A stretch of DNA of 64,000 nt, taken from Klebsiella africana. Its GTDB lineage: Bacteria > Pseudomonadota > Gammaproteobacteria > Enterobacterales > Enterobacteriaceae. The stretch is taken from contig NZ_CP084874.1 in the NCBI RefSeq assembly GCF_020526085.1, forward strand, positions 3,844,001-3,908,000. The letters run 5' to 3'. Of the stretch, positions 45,388-54,886 are shown one piece after another; the stretch's first letter is position 1, and each line of letters opens with the position of its first letter. The position numbers and the translations under genes were made by a program. Under the pieces are notes generated by a model. It did no database searches and was not told the DNA's origin. It worked only from the letters and a program-made list of their open reading frames with translations.

Positions 45388-46872
45388 TCAATGGGATGCC
45401 AACGACAAAATGGTTTCCTGGTCGGCTTCGTCTTTTTCCAGGATGCCGGTGATACGACCTTCATGCATCACCATGACCCGATCGCTCATGCCAAGGATTT
45501 CCGGCAGCTCAGAGGAGACCATAATCACCGCCACCCCCCGATTCGCCAGTTCACTGATCAGATGATAAATCTCCGCCTTCGCCCCGACGTCGATCCCGCG
45601 GGTCGGCTCATCGAGAATTAAGATTTTCGGTTGCGCTAACAGCCAGCGCGCAATCAGGACTTTTTGCTGATTCCCCCCGCTGAGGTTATTAATAATTTGA
45701 TCCATCGTCGGCGTTTTAATATTGAGCCGGCGTATTTGCTCCATGCAGTCTTCGGCCATTTTCACGTGCTGGACAAAACCGCTCTTGCCGATATATTCCG
45801 GCATTTTGACGATACTCATATTTTCCAGCACCGACAGCACCAGAAACAGGCCCGACTTTTTACGGTCTTCGGTTAATAACGCCATCCCCTTTTCAATCGC
45901 CACGGAGGGGGAATCGATGGTCACCGGCGCCCCGTCGATCAGCACTTCGCCGCTGTCGAAGCGTTCCATACCGAACAGGCTTTCCATCACCTCGCTGCGC
46001 CCGGCGCCCACCAGCCCGGCCACGCCCAGAATTTCGCCGCGACGCACGCTAAAGCTGACGTCATGAAACACGCCCTGACGCGTCAGGTTGCGCACCGTCA
46101 GCACCTCTTCGCCGATGGTGTTATTAAATTTCGGAAACAGCTGGGTTAATTCGCGGCCCACCATCTGGGTGATCAGCGACTGGCGGGTAAATTCGGTGGT
46201 GTTTTTGCTCCCCACCCAGGTGCCATCGCGAAAGACGCTGATCTCATCGGTAATGGCAAAGATCTCATCCATTTTGTGGCTGATATAGATGATCGCTTTA
46301 CCCTGGGCGCGCAGGTCGCGGATGATGGTGAACAGGTGAGCCACCTCGCCTTCGGTCAGCGCCGAGGTGGGCTCATCCATGATCACGATATCCGCGTTCC
46401 ACGAGACCGCTTTGGCAATCTCCACCATCTGCTGGGCGGCGATGCTCAGGTCGCCCACCAGCCGGTCGGCGGTTAAGCGGATATTGAGTTTATCCAGCAG
46501 CGCCTGGGTCTGGCGGGTCAGTTGGCCGTGGTCGACAAAGCCGTATTTCATCGGCTCGCGCCCCAGCCAGATGTTCTCCGCCACCGTCATATGCGGCACC
46601 AGATTGAGCTCCTGGTGGATCATCGAGATCCCGGAGCGCAGCGCATCCATGGTGTCGGTAAACTCCACCGGCTCCCCTTTCACGCGAATCGACCCTTTAT
46701 CGGGGCGATAGATACCGATCAGGCACTTCATCAGCGTGGATTTACCAGCGCCGTTCTCGCCCATCAGGGCATGCACCGTTCCCGGACGCACGCGCAATGA
46801 GACATTATCGAGCGCCTTCACGCCGGGGAAGAACTTACTGATACCTTCGGCTTCAAGTGCAAAAGCGTTCAT
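45388..46872 (-). CDS. Sugar ABC transporter ATPase, duplicated NBD (RbsA/MglA type)
   Basis: A 494-aa cytoplasmic protein with two nucleotide-binding domains. The first has Walker [10 protein letters not shown] (residues 39-47), Walker [12 protein letters not shown] and an atypical signature [14 protein letters not shown]. The second has the degenerate P-loop GLVGAGRSE usual for this group, signature [14 protein letters not shown] and Walker [18 protein letters not shown] precedes the ATG. Middle gene of the operon. Confidence 0.94.
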   Translation of the reverse strand: MNAFALEAEGISKFFPGVKALDNVSLRVRPGTVHALMGENGAGKSTLMKCLIGIYRPDKGSIRVKGEPVEFTDTMDALRSGISMIHQELNLVPHMTVAENIWLGREPMKYGFVDHGQLTRQTQALLDKLNIRLTADRLVGDLSIAAQQMVEIAKAVSWNADIVIMDEPTSALTEGEVAHLFTIIRDLRAQGKAIIYISHKMDEIFAITDEISVFRDGTWVGSKNTTEFTRQSLITQMVGRELTQLFPKFNNTIGEEVLTVRNLTRQGVFHDVSFSVRRGEILGVAGLVGAGRSEVMESLFGMERFDSGEVLIDGAPVTIDSPSVAIEKGMALLTEDRKKSGLFLVLSVLENMSIVKMPEYIGKSGFVQHVKMAEDCMEQIRRLNIKTPTMDQIINNLSGGNQQKVLIARWLLAQPKILILDEPTRGIDVGAKAEIYHLISELANRGVAVIMVSSELPEILGMSDRVMVMHEGRITGILEKDEADQETILSLASH

Positions 46873-46904
46873 ACATCCACCTCCGTACCACAGGTTGGCC
46901 AGGA

Positions 46905-47828
46905 CTATTTTTGATTACGGTTGGTAAATTCAGCCATGTTATCTTTGGTGATCAGCTGATACGGCACATCGATGATTTTTTCCACTTTCTCGCCGTTCGC
47001 CAGCTTGATGGCCGCGTCGACTGCGCCTTCACCCTGGCCTTTCGCATCCTGGAAGATGGTGGCGATCATCTTGCCGCTCTTCAGCATCTGCAGGGCATCC
47101 GGGGTGCCATCCACGCCAGCGATGAGAATATGGTTCGGGTTTTTGCCCAGAGCCTGCAGGGCGCCGATCGCCATTTCATCGTTGTTGGAGGCGATGGCCT
47201 GGATATCCTCACCGCTGGTCATCCAGTTGCTGACCACGTCCACGGCGTCATTGCGGGTAAATTTCGCGGTCTGCTTCTGGACGATTTTGATGTTCGGGTA
47301 TTTCGCCACCACCTCTTCCACCCCTTTGGTACGATCGCGGGTGGACTCATTCGCCAGGTCGCCGAGCAGGATCGCCACATTGCCCTTACCGTTCATCGCT
47401 TTCGCCAGCGCTTCCATCTGCAGACGGCCAGCGAGAATGGAATCCGACCCCACATAGGCCATCTTGTCGGTCAGCTCCGCCTGCGGACGGCGGTTAACAA
47501 ACACCAGCGGGATCCCGGCTTTGGTGGCCTGATCCATGATTGGTTTCACCGCGTTGGTATCCACCGGGTTGACGATAATGGCGTCCACCCCCTGACCGAT
47601 AAAGTTCTGCACCTGCTGCAGCTGCTGGGAGACATCCCCTTTCGCGTCCTCGATCTGCGATTTAACGCCATCTTTTTTCATCTCTTTTTGCATCGAAGTC
47701 CGCAGGATCGTCAGGAAGTTATCGTCAAACAGCGCCATTGAGACGCCAATGGAGACGTCTTTTGCCATAACCACCGCAGGCAGCATGCAGGCTAACAAAG
47801 AGGCAACAATCGTTTTCTTAATATTCAT
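46905..47828 (-). CDS. Periplasmic sugar/inositol-binding protein (RbsB-type, MocB-like)
   Basis: A 307-aa secreted binding protein of the ribose-binding fold. The signal peptide is about residues 1-22 ([15 protein letters not shown]), followed by [40 protein letters not shown] and [16 protein letters not shown]. Its style is that of inositol/rhizopine-binding proteins (MocB/IbpA-like) rather than classical RbsB. Inositol-type substrates are also suggested by the dehydrogenase and IolE-like genes at 49-55 kb; ligand identity is inferred. AAGG lies before the ATG at 47828. It is first in the operon, and a CRP-like site lies upstream. Confidence 0.85.
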   Translation of the reverse strand: MNIKKTIVASLLACMLPAVVMAKDVSIGVSMALFDDNFLTILRTSMQKEMKKDGVKSQIEDAKGDVSQQLQQVQNFIGQGVDAIIVNPVDTNAVKPIMDQATKAGIPLVFVNRRPQAELTDKMAYVGSDSILAGRLQMEALAKAMNGKGNVAILLGDLANESTRDRTKGVEEVVAKYPNIKIVQKQTAKFTRNDAVDVVSNWMTSGEDIQAIASNNDEMAIGALQALGKNPNHILIAGVDGTPDALQMLKSGKMIATIFQDAKGQGEGAVDAAIKLANGEKVEKIIDVPYQLITKDNMAEFTNRNQK

Positions 47829-48256
47829 AGTTGATCCTTGATTTTGTAGGTACGCCGGTGAATGAAACAAAATGAAAAATTAATTTCAGTTACGTTGCGG
47901 CAAATGTCTGTTGTGACGGCGACGGCGCTGCGGGGTTTTCCGCATTTCGTCGTGATCGGAATCACAAATAATGGCTGTTTTATCATCACTTTTTTGAAAC
48001 ATCAGTCCATTTATGCCACACCGTGAATTCCAGACCATTTATTTCATTAACAAGACATTTGAAACTTTTATAAGTAAATAACTGAAATGAAAATTTTAAA
48101 ACTATGCAGTAACAGAATTTTGACAGACATCTAACATTGCCGCATAAATGAGCGAAAAATGAGAGGCAGACAACGCTTTGACGCGATCGCTTCCGGCGGG
48201 TTGGTATTTACCCGCCAGGGGAATCGGTGTTGTCAGGAAGGGAGGCGCCGCACGCC
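47829..48256. other. Intergenic region upstream of the sugar ABC operon
   Basis: This 428-bp AT-rich gap holds the promoter of the ABC operon and, at 48195-48216, a GGCGGGT/ACCCGCC hairpin just past the LacI-type regulator stop on the minus strand. I searched it by eye for the TGATGGAAATCCATCA palindrome found elsewhere in this module and did not find a copy. No small gene is evident. Confidence 0.5.
47951..47966. promoter_or_regulatory. CRP-like binding site
   Basis: CGTGATCGGAATCACA matches the CRP core GTGA-N6-TCAC with one extra consensus base on the right, about 122 bp upstream of the sugar-binding-protein start codon. Catabolite activation of the ABC importer is therefore likely. Confidence 0.65.
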
Positions 48257-49276
48257 TTAGTCCACGTTTTCGGCGCTGTAGAGGATAAAGTCGACTTTAC
48301 CGTCGGCATAGGTTTGCGGCTGGTAGCCGGACTCCAGATGGCGCAGCATCAGGTCGATCGCCAGCTGGGCGTGCTGGCGGGTGTTCTGATCGAGCGTTAA
48401 CGCCAGGCTGCCCTTCGCCAGCTGCTGCCGGGTGGTGTTGTAACGCTCATGGGTGATCCAGCAGACGTCGCCTTCGCGGCGGTGGCGGGCCAGCGCTTCG
48501 GCAATCTGGGTATTGCCAAGCCCGGTGTTATAGATCCCAACAATATTCCGGCTGCGGCACAGGGCTTGCTCCACGAGGCGGGTGATCTGCTCCCGCCGCT
48601 CCTCACCCGCCAGCACGTCGCTGAGCTGCAGGTGGGGAAAGCGCTGGCTCAACACCTCGCGAAACCCCTGAATGCGCAGGCGATGCGCGCTGTAATCTTG
48701 CCGGCCGCTGACCATCAACACCTCGCCGGGCCGCGGCGTCATTCTCCCCAGCATTAACCCCGCCGTACGGCCAGCCTGCAGCTGATTGATCCCCACGTGG
48801 CATAGCCGGTCGGCCCCGGGCAGGTCCGTCGCCAGGGTGATCGCCGGGACGCCCGCCTCCCGGCAGCGGCGCAGCGCGTCGTGCACCGCGGGATGGTCAT
48901 TGCCGAAGACGATGATCCCCTGACGCTGCTGGCAGCTGCGCACAATGCGCCGGGCCAGCGTCGTTGGCTGCGACTCCGGGACAAAGGTGCGGTGTAGGGT
49001 CAGACGGCGATAGCCGAGGCTATCCGCCACGGCGGCAAAATCCTGCGCCAGCTGCGGAAAGAAGAACGAGTCATTGCTGCTGAGAAAGACCTCAACCTGC
49101 CAGGGAAAGCGGTGCTCCTCCGGCAGGATCCGCTTCAGGCCCGCCTCGCGCGCCGCCTGCAGCACTTTGCGCGTGGTCTGCGGCGATACGCCGCCGCGCT
49201 CGTTCAACACCCGGTCAACGGTGGCCACGCCGACGCCAATCTGTCTGGCCAGCATCGCCAGTGAAATGTTTTTCAT
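48257..49276 (-). CDS. LacI-family regulator of the inositol-like module
   Basis: A 339-aa regulator. Its helix-turn-helix ISLAMLARQIGVGVATVDRV is of the divergent LacI subtype with VDRVLNERGGVSPQT, followed by a sugar-binding core (FFFPQLAQDFAAVADSLGYR, GIIVFGNDHPAVHDALRRCR, and NTGLGNTQIAEALARH). This subtype resembles inositol- and hydroxymethyl-sugar-responsive regulators. It is divergent from a Gfo/Idh dehydrogenase; the palindrome TGATGGAAATCCATCA lies 15 bp before its start and again before the isomerase operon at 54886, suggesting it controls both and itself. GAGAGG precedes the ATG at 49276. Confidence 0.88.
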   Translation of the reverse strand: MKNISLAMLARQIGVGVATVDRVLNERGGVSPQTTRKVLQAAREAGLKRILPEEHRFPWQVEVFLSSNDSFFFPQLAQDFAAVADSLGYRRLTLHRTFVPESQPTTLARRIVRSCQQRQGIIVFGNDHPAVHDALRRCREAGVPAITLATDLPGADRLCHVGINQLQAGRTAGLMLGRMTPRPGEVLMVSGRQDYSAHRLRIQGFREVLSQRFPHLQLSDVLAGEERREQITRLVEQALCRSRNIVGIYNTGLGNTQIAEALARHRREGDVCWITHERYNTTRQQLAKGSLALTLDQNTRQHAQLAIDLMLRHLESGYQPQTYADGKVDFILYSAENVD

Positions 49277-49290
49277 CGCCCCTCTCTTCA

Positions 49291-49306
49291 TGATGGAAAT
49301 CCATCA
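49291..49306. promoter_or_regulatory. Operator palindrome TGATGGAAATCCATCA, copy 1
   Basis: Inverted TGATGGA/TCCATCA arms with a 2-nt centre lie between the divergent LacI-type regulator and Gfo/Idh dehydrogenase genes. The identical 16-mer occurs at 54964-54979 in front of the IolE-like operon, 5.7 kb away. Confidence 0.8.
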
Positions 49307-49377
49307 AAACGGCAGTGTCAGTGAGTTTAGCAAACCGATTATGGTGGCAGCGTCCCCTCGCCATTCTGGAGAAAAAA

Positions 49378-50385
49378 ATGATCTGCAAACGTTTTGCCCT
49401 GGTAGGCAGTGGTTTTATCGGTCAGGTTCATGCCGCCAGTCTTGCCCGCCATGAAGGAAGTGCGCTGACGATGGTGGCCGATGCCGCCCCGGAGCGCGCC
49501 CAGGCGCTGGCCGCCCGCTATGGCGCCCGGGCGGTGACCGTGAGCGAGGCGATCCATAGCGACGCCATCGACGCGGTGCTGATCGCCAGTTCAACCCCGT
49601 CGCATGCCGAACTGCTGGAAGCCGCCGCCAGGGCGGGCAAGGCGGTCTATTGCGAAAAACCGATCGACCTCTCCCTGGCGCGCGCCCGTGAGGTGGTGGA
49701 GCGGGTGCTCCCCCTGAACGTGCCGGTGACTGTCGGCTTTAACCGGCGCTTCGACAGCAGCCATCAGCAGCTCCGCCGCCAGCTGGAGCAAGGGCTGATC
49801 GGCCGGGTTGAGCTGGTGCAGATGGTCTGCCGCGCCTCCAGCATGCCGCCGCTCGACTATCTGCGCAGCTCCGGCGGCCAGATGCGCGATCAGGCGATCC
49901 ACTTCTTCGATCTTCTGCGCTTTCTCACTGGCGATGAAGTGCACACCGTGGCGGCGATGGGCGCGGCGCTGGCCCTGCCGGACATCGCCGAATTTGGCGA
50001 TGTCGACACCTCCATCCTGATGATGCAGATGCGCGGCGGCGCGCTGGCGCAGCTGGACAACACCCGCCGCACCGGCCACGGGTACGATGAACGGATCACG
50101 CTGCTGGGCGCCGAAGGCGCGCTGGAATCCGGTAGCCAGTCGCCGGCGGGCCCTACCCTGTGGCGCGGCAATCAGCGCATAGAGCCGGGCCTGTGGCCGG
50201 ACTGGTTCAGCCGGGTACAAGGATCTTATTACCAGCATCTCGACGCCTTTATTCGCACCCTGAATGGTGAAACCGTGGCCGACCTGCCCGGCCTGCTGGA
50301 CGGCCTGCAGGCGCAGGCCATTGCCGAAGCGGCGGTTCAGTCCCTGCAGCACGGCCAGTTTGTCGCCGTCGACGACTGTCGCTGA
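49378..50385 (+). CDS. Gfo/Idh/MocA dehydrogenase, inositol 2-dehydrogenase (IolG)-like
   Basis: A 335-aa NAD(P)-dependent oxidoreductase. The Rossmann motif is FALVGSGFIGQVHAASLARH; the hallmark EKP lies in VYCEKPIDLSLARA, GFNRRFD is typical of myo-inositol dehydrogenases, and the active-site region DQAIHFFDLLRFLTGDEV carries the catalytic Asp/His pair. It probably oxidises an inositol isomer or derivative to an inosose (inference from family and the IolE-like partner). GGAG precedes the ATG at 49378; an in-frame start at 49315 lies in the operator region. It is divergent from the LacI-type regulator and followed by the 141-bp repeat array. Confidence 0.88.
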   Translation: MICKRFALVGSGFIGQVHAASLARHEGSALTMVADAAPERAQALAARYGARAVTVSEAIHSDAIDAVLIASSTPSHAELLEAAARAGKAVYCEKPIDLSLARAREVVERVLPLNVPVTVGFNRRFDSSHQQLRRQLEQGLIGRVELVQMVCRASSMPPLDYLRSSGGQMRDQAIHFFDLLRFLTGDEVHTVAAMGAALALPDIAEFGDVDTSILMMQMRGGALAQLDNTRRTGHGYDERITLLGAEGALESGSQSPAGPTLWRGNQRIEPGLWPDWFSRVQGSYYQHLDAFIRTLNGETVADLPGLLDGLQAQAIAEAAVQSLQHGQFVAVDDCR

Positions 50386-50427
50386 GTGGTTGCGTGGCAA
50401 CCGCGATCAGGCGCTGTACCAGTCTTT

Positions 50428-51673
50428 ATGCCGGGCGGCGGCGACGCCTTGCCCGGCCTACATAACACAGGCATCAATACACTTTACTATCAAACAGTTG
50501 CAGTGACCTCCCAGGCCCGCGCAAGCGCAGCGCCGCCGGGCAAGGACAGCGGGCGCGGAGCCGCTTTTATGCCGGGTGGCGGCGACGCCTTGCCCGGCCA
50601 ACATAACACAGGCATCAATACACTTTACTATCAAACGGTTGCAGTGAAATCCCAGGCCCGCGCAAGCGCAGCGCCGCCGGGCAAGAACAGCGGACGCGGA
50701 GCCGCTTTTATGCCGGGCGGCGGCGATGCCTTGCCCGGCCTACATAACACAGGCATCAATACACTTTACTATCAAACGGTTGCAGTGAAATCCCAGGCCC
50801 GCGCAAGCGCAGCGCCGCCGGGCAAGAACAGCGGGCGCGGAGCCGCTTTTATGCCGGGCGGCGGCGACGCCTTGCCCGGCCTACATAACACAGGCATCAA
50901 TACACTTTACTATCAAACAGTTGCAGTGACCTCCCAGGCCCGCGCAAGCGCAGCGCCGCCGGGCAAGAACAGCGGGCGCAGAGCCGCTTTTATGCCGGGC
51001 GGCGGCGACGCCTTGCCCGGCCTACATAACACAGGCATTAATACGCTTTACTATCAAACGGTTGCAGTGACCTCCCAGGCCCGCGCAAGCGCAGCGCCGC
51101 CGGGCAAGAACAGCGGGCGCGGAGCCGCTTTTATGCCGGGCGGCGGCGACGCCTTGCCCGGCCTACATAACACAGGTATTAATCCGATTTAATATCAATC
51201 GGTTGCACTAAAATCGTAGGCCCGCGCAAGCGCAGCGCCGCCGGGCAAGGACAGCGGGCGCGGAGCCGCTTTTATGCCGGGTGGCGGCGATGCCTTGCCC
51301 CGCCTACATAACACAGGTATTAATCCGATTTAATATCAATCATTTGCAGTGAAAGCGTAGGCCTATGCAAGCGCAGCGCCGCCGGGCAAGAACAGCGGAC
51401 GCGGAGCCGCTTTTATGCCGGGCGGCGGCGATGCCTTGCCCGGCCTACATAACACAGGCATTAATACGCTTTACTATCAAACGGTTGCGGAGAGATCGTA
51501 GGCCCGCGCAAGCGCAGCGCCGCCGGGCAAGAACAGCGGGCGCGGAGCTGCTTTTATGCCGGGCGGCGGCGATGCCTTGCCCGGCCTACATAACACAGGC
51601 ATCAATACACTGTAATATCAAACAGTTGCAGTGACCTCCCAGGCCCGCGCAAGCGCAGCGCCGCCGGGCAACA
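50428..51673. repeat. Tandem array of nine 141-bp BIME-type repeats
   Basis: The landmark ATGCCGGGCGGCGGCG (or one-base variants) occurs at 50428, 50569, 50710, 50851, 50992, 51133, 51274, 51415 and 51556, every interval exactly 141 bp. Each unit holds a REP palindrome (GGCGACGCCTTGCCCGGCC), a spacer of about 55 bp (ACATAACACAGGCATCAATA onward) and an inverted REP (GCGCAAGCGCAGCGCCGCCG). Units 6-7 carry a variant spacer containing CCGATT/AATCGG. Because 141 is divisible by three, a 268-codon frame stays open by accident. The array fills the gap between convergent dehydrogenase genes. Confidence 0.95.
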
Positions 51674-51755
51674 GACATCAGGCATCGTACACGTCCTGGG
51701 CCGGGCAATGGCAGATACGCTCGCGCTATCTGCAAACCAACACCCGGCCGACTCC

Positions 51756-52787
51756 TTAGCGTTCTTCGTTAAACACCGCGCCCACCTGGTGCCGCACCTC
51801 ATCCATCACCTGCAGATTCTGCAGCACCCGACTGAGCGGCCGCAGCGGCGAGTCCTGCAACCCCTGCCCGATGCACCAGGCAAAATGCTCCGCCTGCCAG
51901 AACAGCTGGTCGTAGCGATTGCGCGGCTCTTCCCAGCGCAGCACATGCCCGCCCTGGCTGGCGGCGAGCGTGAAGCCGCCGGGGGCGTAAAACTGACCGT
52001 CGATCGTCAGGGTCGCCTGGCGTCCGGCCACCACCGCCCCGCCCGGCGTGTTGCTGAACAACGTCGTGTTTAACAACCCCTGCATCCCGTTCTGCCAGCT
52101 AAACAGCATCGACGTCTGACCGTTAAGCCCCTCCGCCGTGGCGCTGCCGCGGGCGACAATCTCCTGCGGCATGCCGCCCACCATCAGCGCAAACGAGGTC
52201 AAATAGCTGCCGAGATCCATCATCGGCCCGCCGGCAAGGTCGGCATTGAAGATGCGGTGGTCGGGGGTGAAATACTCGCCATGATCGGCCAGCAGGGTAT
52301 GCAGGTCGCCGAGCGCCCCATCCTCCAGCAGCTGGCGGATCACATCATATTTCGGCGCGTAATCGCACCACATCGCTTCCAGTGCCAGTTTCCCCTGGCG
52401 GGCGGCTTCAGCCTGCAGCTCACGCCCTTCGCCGAGGTTGAGCGCGAAGGGCTTCTCAATCAGCACGTGTTTACCCGCCTTCAGCGCCAGCATGCCGTCG
52501 GGAAAGTGATGGTTGTGCGGCGTTGCAATATACACCGCATCAATATCCGGGCGCGCCAGCATCTCCTCCACATGGCCGTAAGCCTGGGGGATCCCCCATT
52601 CCGCGGCCACCCGCTCGGCCTTCGCCTGGCTGCGGGAGGCCACCGCCACCACCTGCTGCCAGCTGTAAGTTTTCAATGAGTGCACAAAGCGCTCGGCGAT
52701 CCAGCCAGGACCGATAATGCCCCAGCGCAGGATGGGAATGCTCTGCGCCGCCGGGCGGCGCGGGGTTGGTAAGTGTGACGGAAACAT
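51756..52787 (-). CDS. Gfo/Idh/MocA dehydrogenase, second of the module
   Basis: A 343-aa oxidoreductase with Rossmann motif WGIIGPGWIAERFVHSLKTY, EKP hallmark in VLIEKPFALNLGEG and the region GGPMMDLGSYLTSFALMVGG. This subclass resembles trans-dihydrodiol dehydrogenase and 1,5-anhydrofructose reductase-like proteins rather than IolG. AAGGAG precedes the ATG. It is third gene of the operon isomerase-dehydrogenase-dehydrogenase, 9 nt after its neighbour. Substrate unknown; oxidation of an inositol or sugar intermediate is likely. Confidence 0.86.
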   Translation of the reverse strand: MFPSHLPTPRRPAAQSIPILRWGIIGPGWIAERFVHSLKTYSWQQVVAVASRSQAKAERVAAEWGIPQAYGHVEEMLARPDIDAVYIATPHNHHFPDGMLALKAGKHVLIEKPFALNLGEGRELQAEAARQGKLALEAMWCDYAPKYDVIRQLLEDGALGDLHTLLADHGEYFTPDHRIFNADLAGGPMMDLGSYLTSFALMVGGMPQEIVARGSATAEGLNGQTSMLFSWQNGMQGLLNTTLFSNTPGGAVVAGRQATLTIDGQFYAPGGFTLAASQGGHVLRWEEPRNRYDQLFWQAEHFAWCIGQGLQDSPLRPLSRVLQNLQVMDEVRHQVGAVFNEER

Positions 52788-52796
52788 AGCGGCTCC

Positions 52797-53969
52797 TTAG
52801 TCTTTAACCACGTTCACCCAGCGACGGCTGACCATCGAGGCTTCAATCGCCGACAGCACGCGCTGATTCTGCAAACCAAATTCAAAGTTGGGATAGCAGT
52901 CGTTCTCTCCGCAAATCCCCTGTACCAGGTCATGCACCTCGATCACCTTGACGTCAAAATAGCCCAGCCCGCCACCGCCAAAATCGAAGCCGAAGAAGCC
53001 GGCATAGGCCGGGATCTGGCTCCCGGCATACAGCGTCTTAAAGCCGCGGTCATGTTTGTCATCGTTGAAGCGATACACCTGCAGCTCGTTAAAACGCTCC
53101 CCGTCCATATACAGCGTGCCTTCGGTGCCGGAGACCTCCCAGAACACGCCGAAGATCCGCCCGGCGGCGATGCGCGAGGCCTCAATCACTCCCGCCGCGC
53201 CGCTGTCGAAAGTGACCAGGCACTGAACCTGATCGTCATTTTCCACTTCCCGCCACTCGGCATCGGCCGCGACCCGGCTGGCATACCCGGCATCGCTCTG
53301 CGGCACCGGACGCTGGCGCAGGCAGGTTTGCGCGCTGGCGGTCACTTCGCGGATCCCGCCCAGCAAAAACTGGGCGACCGACAGGGTATGGGCGCCGAGG
53401 TCGCCAAGCGCCCCGCTGCCGCCGAGAGTTTTCGAGCAGCGCCAGGACCAGGGCAGGTTTGGGTCGTTATAAAACCCCTGATCAAAGGTGCCGCGAAAGC
53501 GCACCGGTTCGCCAATATCGCCCCGGGCGATAATCTGCTTTGCCAGCAGTGCCGCCGGGGTTTTGATGTTGTTAAAGGCCACCATGGTCTTCACTCCCGC
53601 GCGCCGCGCCGCCTGCGCCATCTCTTGCGCCTGCTGCTCGTTAACCGCCAGCGGCTTCTCGCAATAGACATGTTTACCCGCCGCGATCGCCGCCATCGCC
53701 ATCGTATAGTGCAGATGGTTCGGCGAGGTGATATCCACCACGTCAACCTGCGGATCGTTTACCAGCTCGCGCCAGTCGCCGTAGGCCTTTTCCGCCCCCA
53801 GTTTCGCCGCATGGCGTTCGGCCATCGCCTGATCCTGATCCGCCAGCGCGTAGAGATGCGGGCGCTTCGGCAGATCGGGATAGAACATGGCCGCGCGACG
53901 GTAAGCGTCGGCGTGCGCCTGACCCATAAAACCCGAGCCGATAAGACCGATATTTAACCGCGCGCTCAT
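52797..53969 (-). CDS. Gfo/Idh/MocA dehydrogenase, third of the module
   Basis: A 390-aa oxidoreductase, longer than the other two. Rossmann motif GLIGSGFMGQAHADAYRRA, EKP in VYCEKPLAVNEQQA, then AFNNIKTPAALLAKQIIARG and the catalytic-region GALGDLGAHTLSVAQFLLGG. The C-terminal domain is rich in Phe/Gly (AYAGFFGFDFGGGGLGYFDV). It overlaps the upstream isomerase gene by 4 nt (ATGA), implying coupled expression. MocA-like in type; substrate unknown. Confidence 0.88.
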   Translation of the reverse strand: MSARLNIGLIGSGFMGQAHADAYRRAAMFYPDLPKRPHLYALADQDQAMAERHAAKLGAEKAYGDWRELVNDPQVDVVDITSPNHLHYTMAMAAIAAGKHVYCEKPLAVNEQQAQEMAQAARRAGVKTMVAFNNIKTPAALLAKQIIARGDIGEPVRFRGTFDQGFYNDPNLPWSWRCSKTLGGSGALGDLGAHTLSVAQFLLGGIREVTASAQTCLRQRPVPQSDAGYASRVAADAEWREVENDDQVQCLVTFDSGAAGVIEASRIAAGRIFGVFWEVSGTEGTLYMDGERFNELQVYRFNDDKHDRGFKTLYAGSQIPAYAGFFGFDFGGGGLGYFDVKVIEVHDLVQGICGENDCYPNFEFGLQNQRVLSAIEASMVSRRWVNVVKD

Positions 53970-54886
53970 GCTGCGTGCTCCTCTGACGGTGAAGGGGAAG
54001 ATAAATGATGTGCCAGCCAGGCAAAGGCGCGGCGGGCGGTAGCCAGCGGCGGCGCCATCGTCGGGTCCTGCTCGGCTTCGATAATCAGCCAGCCGAGATA
54101 GTCGCTGTCCCGGACAAAGTCGAGGATCGGCGCATAGTCGATGCAGCCGTCGCCGGGGATGGTAAACAGTCCGGCGCGCACCGCCTTGTTAAAGCTCAGG
54201 TTTTCACGATACAGGCGCCCCAGCACCTGCGGACGGACGTCTTTCAGATGCAGATGACGGATACGGTGGCCATATTTTTGCAGCACGCGCGGGATCTCGA
54301 CCCCGGCGACAAAGGCGTGCCCGGTATCAAACGCCAGCCCGACGTTGTCGTGGGTGTGGGACAGAAACCGCTCCAGCTCGTCATCATGCTCCACCAGCAT
54401 CATCAGATGATGGTGGTAGGCCAGCTGGAGGCCATAGTCGCGCAGCAGCAGGTCGGCAAAGGTATTTAGCTTGTGGCAATACGCCGCCAGGCTAACGCGG
54501 CTTAACGGCGGCGAAAGCGAGATAGGCTCATCCAGCGGGGTTTCGCCAGGCAGTTGCCCGCACTCGCCGTAAACCATCACCCGCGCGCCGAGCTGCCGGA
54601 GGAGCTGGGCGTGCTCCCGCACCGCCTCCAGCTCCGCTTCCACGCTGCGGTCGGCCAGCAAGCCGCTGTACCAGCCGGACGCCAGGCGCAGGTCAGCCGC
54701 CGCCAGCAGCGGGCCCAGCGTCTCTGCCTGGCGGGGAAATTTCCGACCTAACTCAATGCCCTGATAGCCCGCCTCCCGCGCCTCGCGCAGGCAGGTATCC
54801 AGGGGGATATCGCCGCCTAAATCCTCCAGTACATCGTTGGTCCAGCACAGGGGGCTCACACCCCACTGCAGATGCTCTGTCGCCAT
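53966..54886 (-). CDS. Sugar isomerase/inosose dehydratase (IolE/MocC-like)
   Basis: A 306-aa TIM-barrel enzyme. The opening WGVSPLCWTNDVLEDLGGDI and ELGRKFPRQAETLG are strikingly like IolE (2-keto-myo-inositol dehydratase) and the rhizopine protein MocC. Putative metal ligands occur in LAYHHHLMMLVE, AFDTGHAFVAG, IRHLHLKDVRPQV and WLIIEAEQD. It is first gene of a three-gene operon with two dehydrogenases, with AAGGAG before the ATG and the palindrome TGATGGAAATCCATCA about 78 bp upstream. Dehydration or isomerisation of a keto-inositol is the likely reaction. Confidence 0.86.
   Translation of the reverse strand: MATEHLQWGVSPLCWTNDVLEDLGGDIPLDTCLREAREAGYQGIELGRKFPRQAETLGPLLAAADLRLASGWYSGLLADRSVEAELEAVREHAQLLRQLGARVMVYGECGQLPGETPLDEPISLSPPLSRVSLAAYCHKLNTFADLLLRDYGLQLAYHHHLMMLVEHDDELERFLSHTHDNVGLAFDTGHAFVAGVEIPRVLQKYGHRIRHLHLKDVRPQVLGRLYRENLSFNKAVRAGLFTIPGDGCIDYAPILDFVRDSDYLGWLIIEAEQDPTMAPPLATARRAFAWLAHHLSSPSPSEEHAA

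Noticed and set aside
50386..51192. 268-codon open frame with 47-residue repeats in the 141-bp array
   Set aside because: The frame stays open only because 141 is a multiple of three; the sequence is palindromic non-coding repeat DNA, the start has no ribosome binding site and the translation is repetitive low-complexity.
50428..51673. CRISPR array
   Set aside because: Repeat and spacer are both conserved from unit to unit, units are 141 bp, and no cas genes are present; it is a BIME-type tandem repeat.
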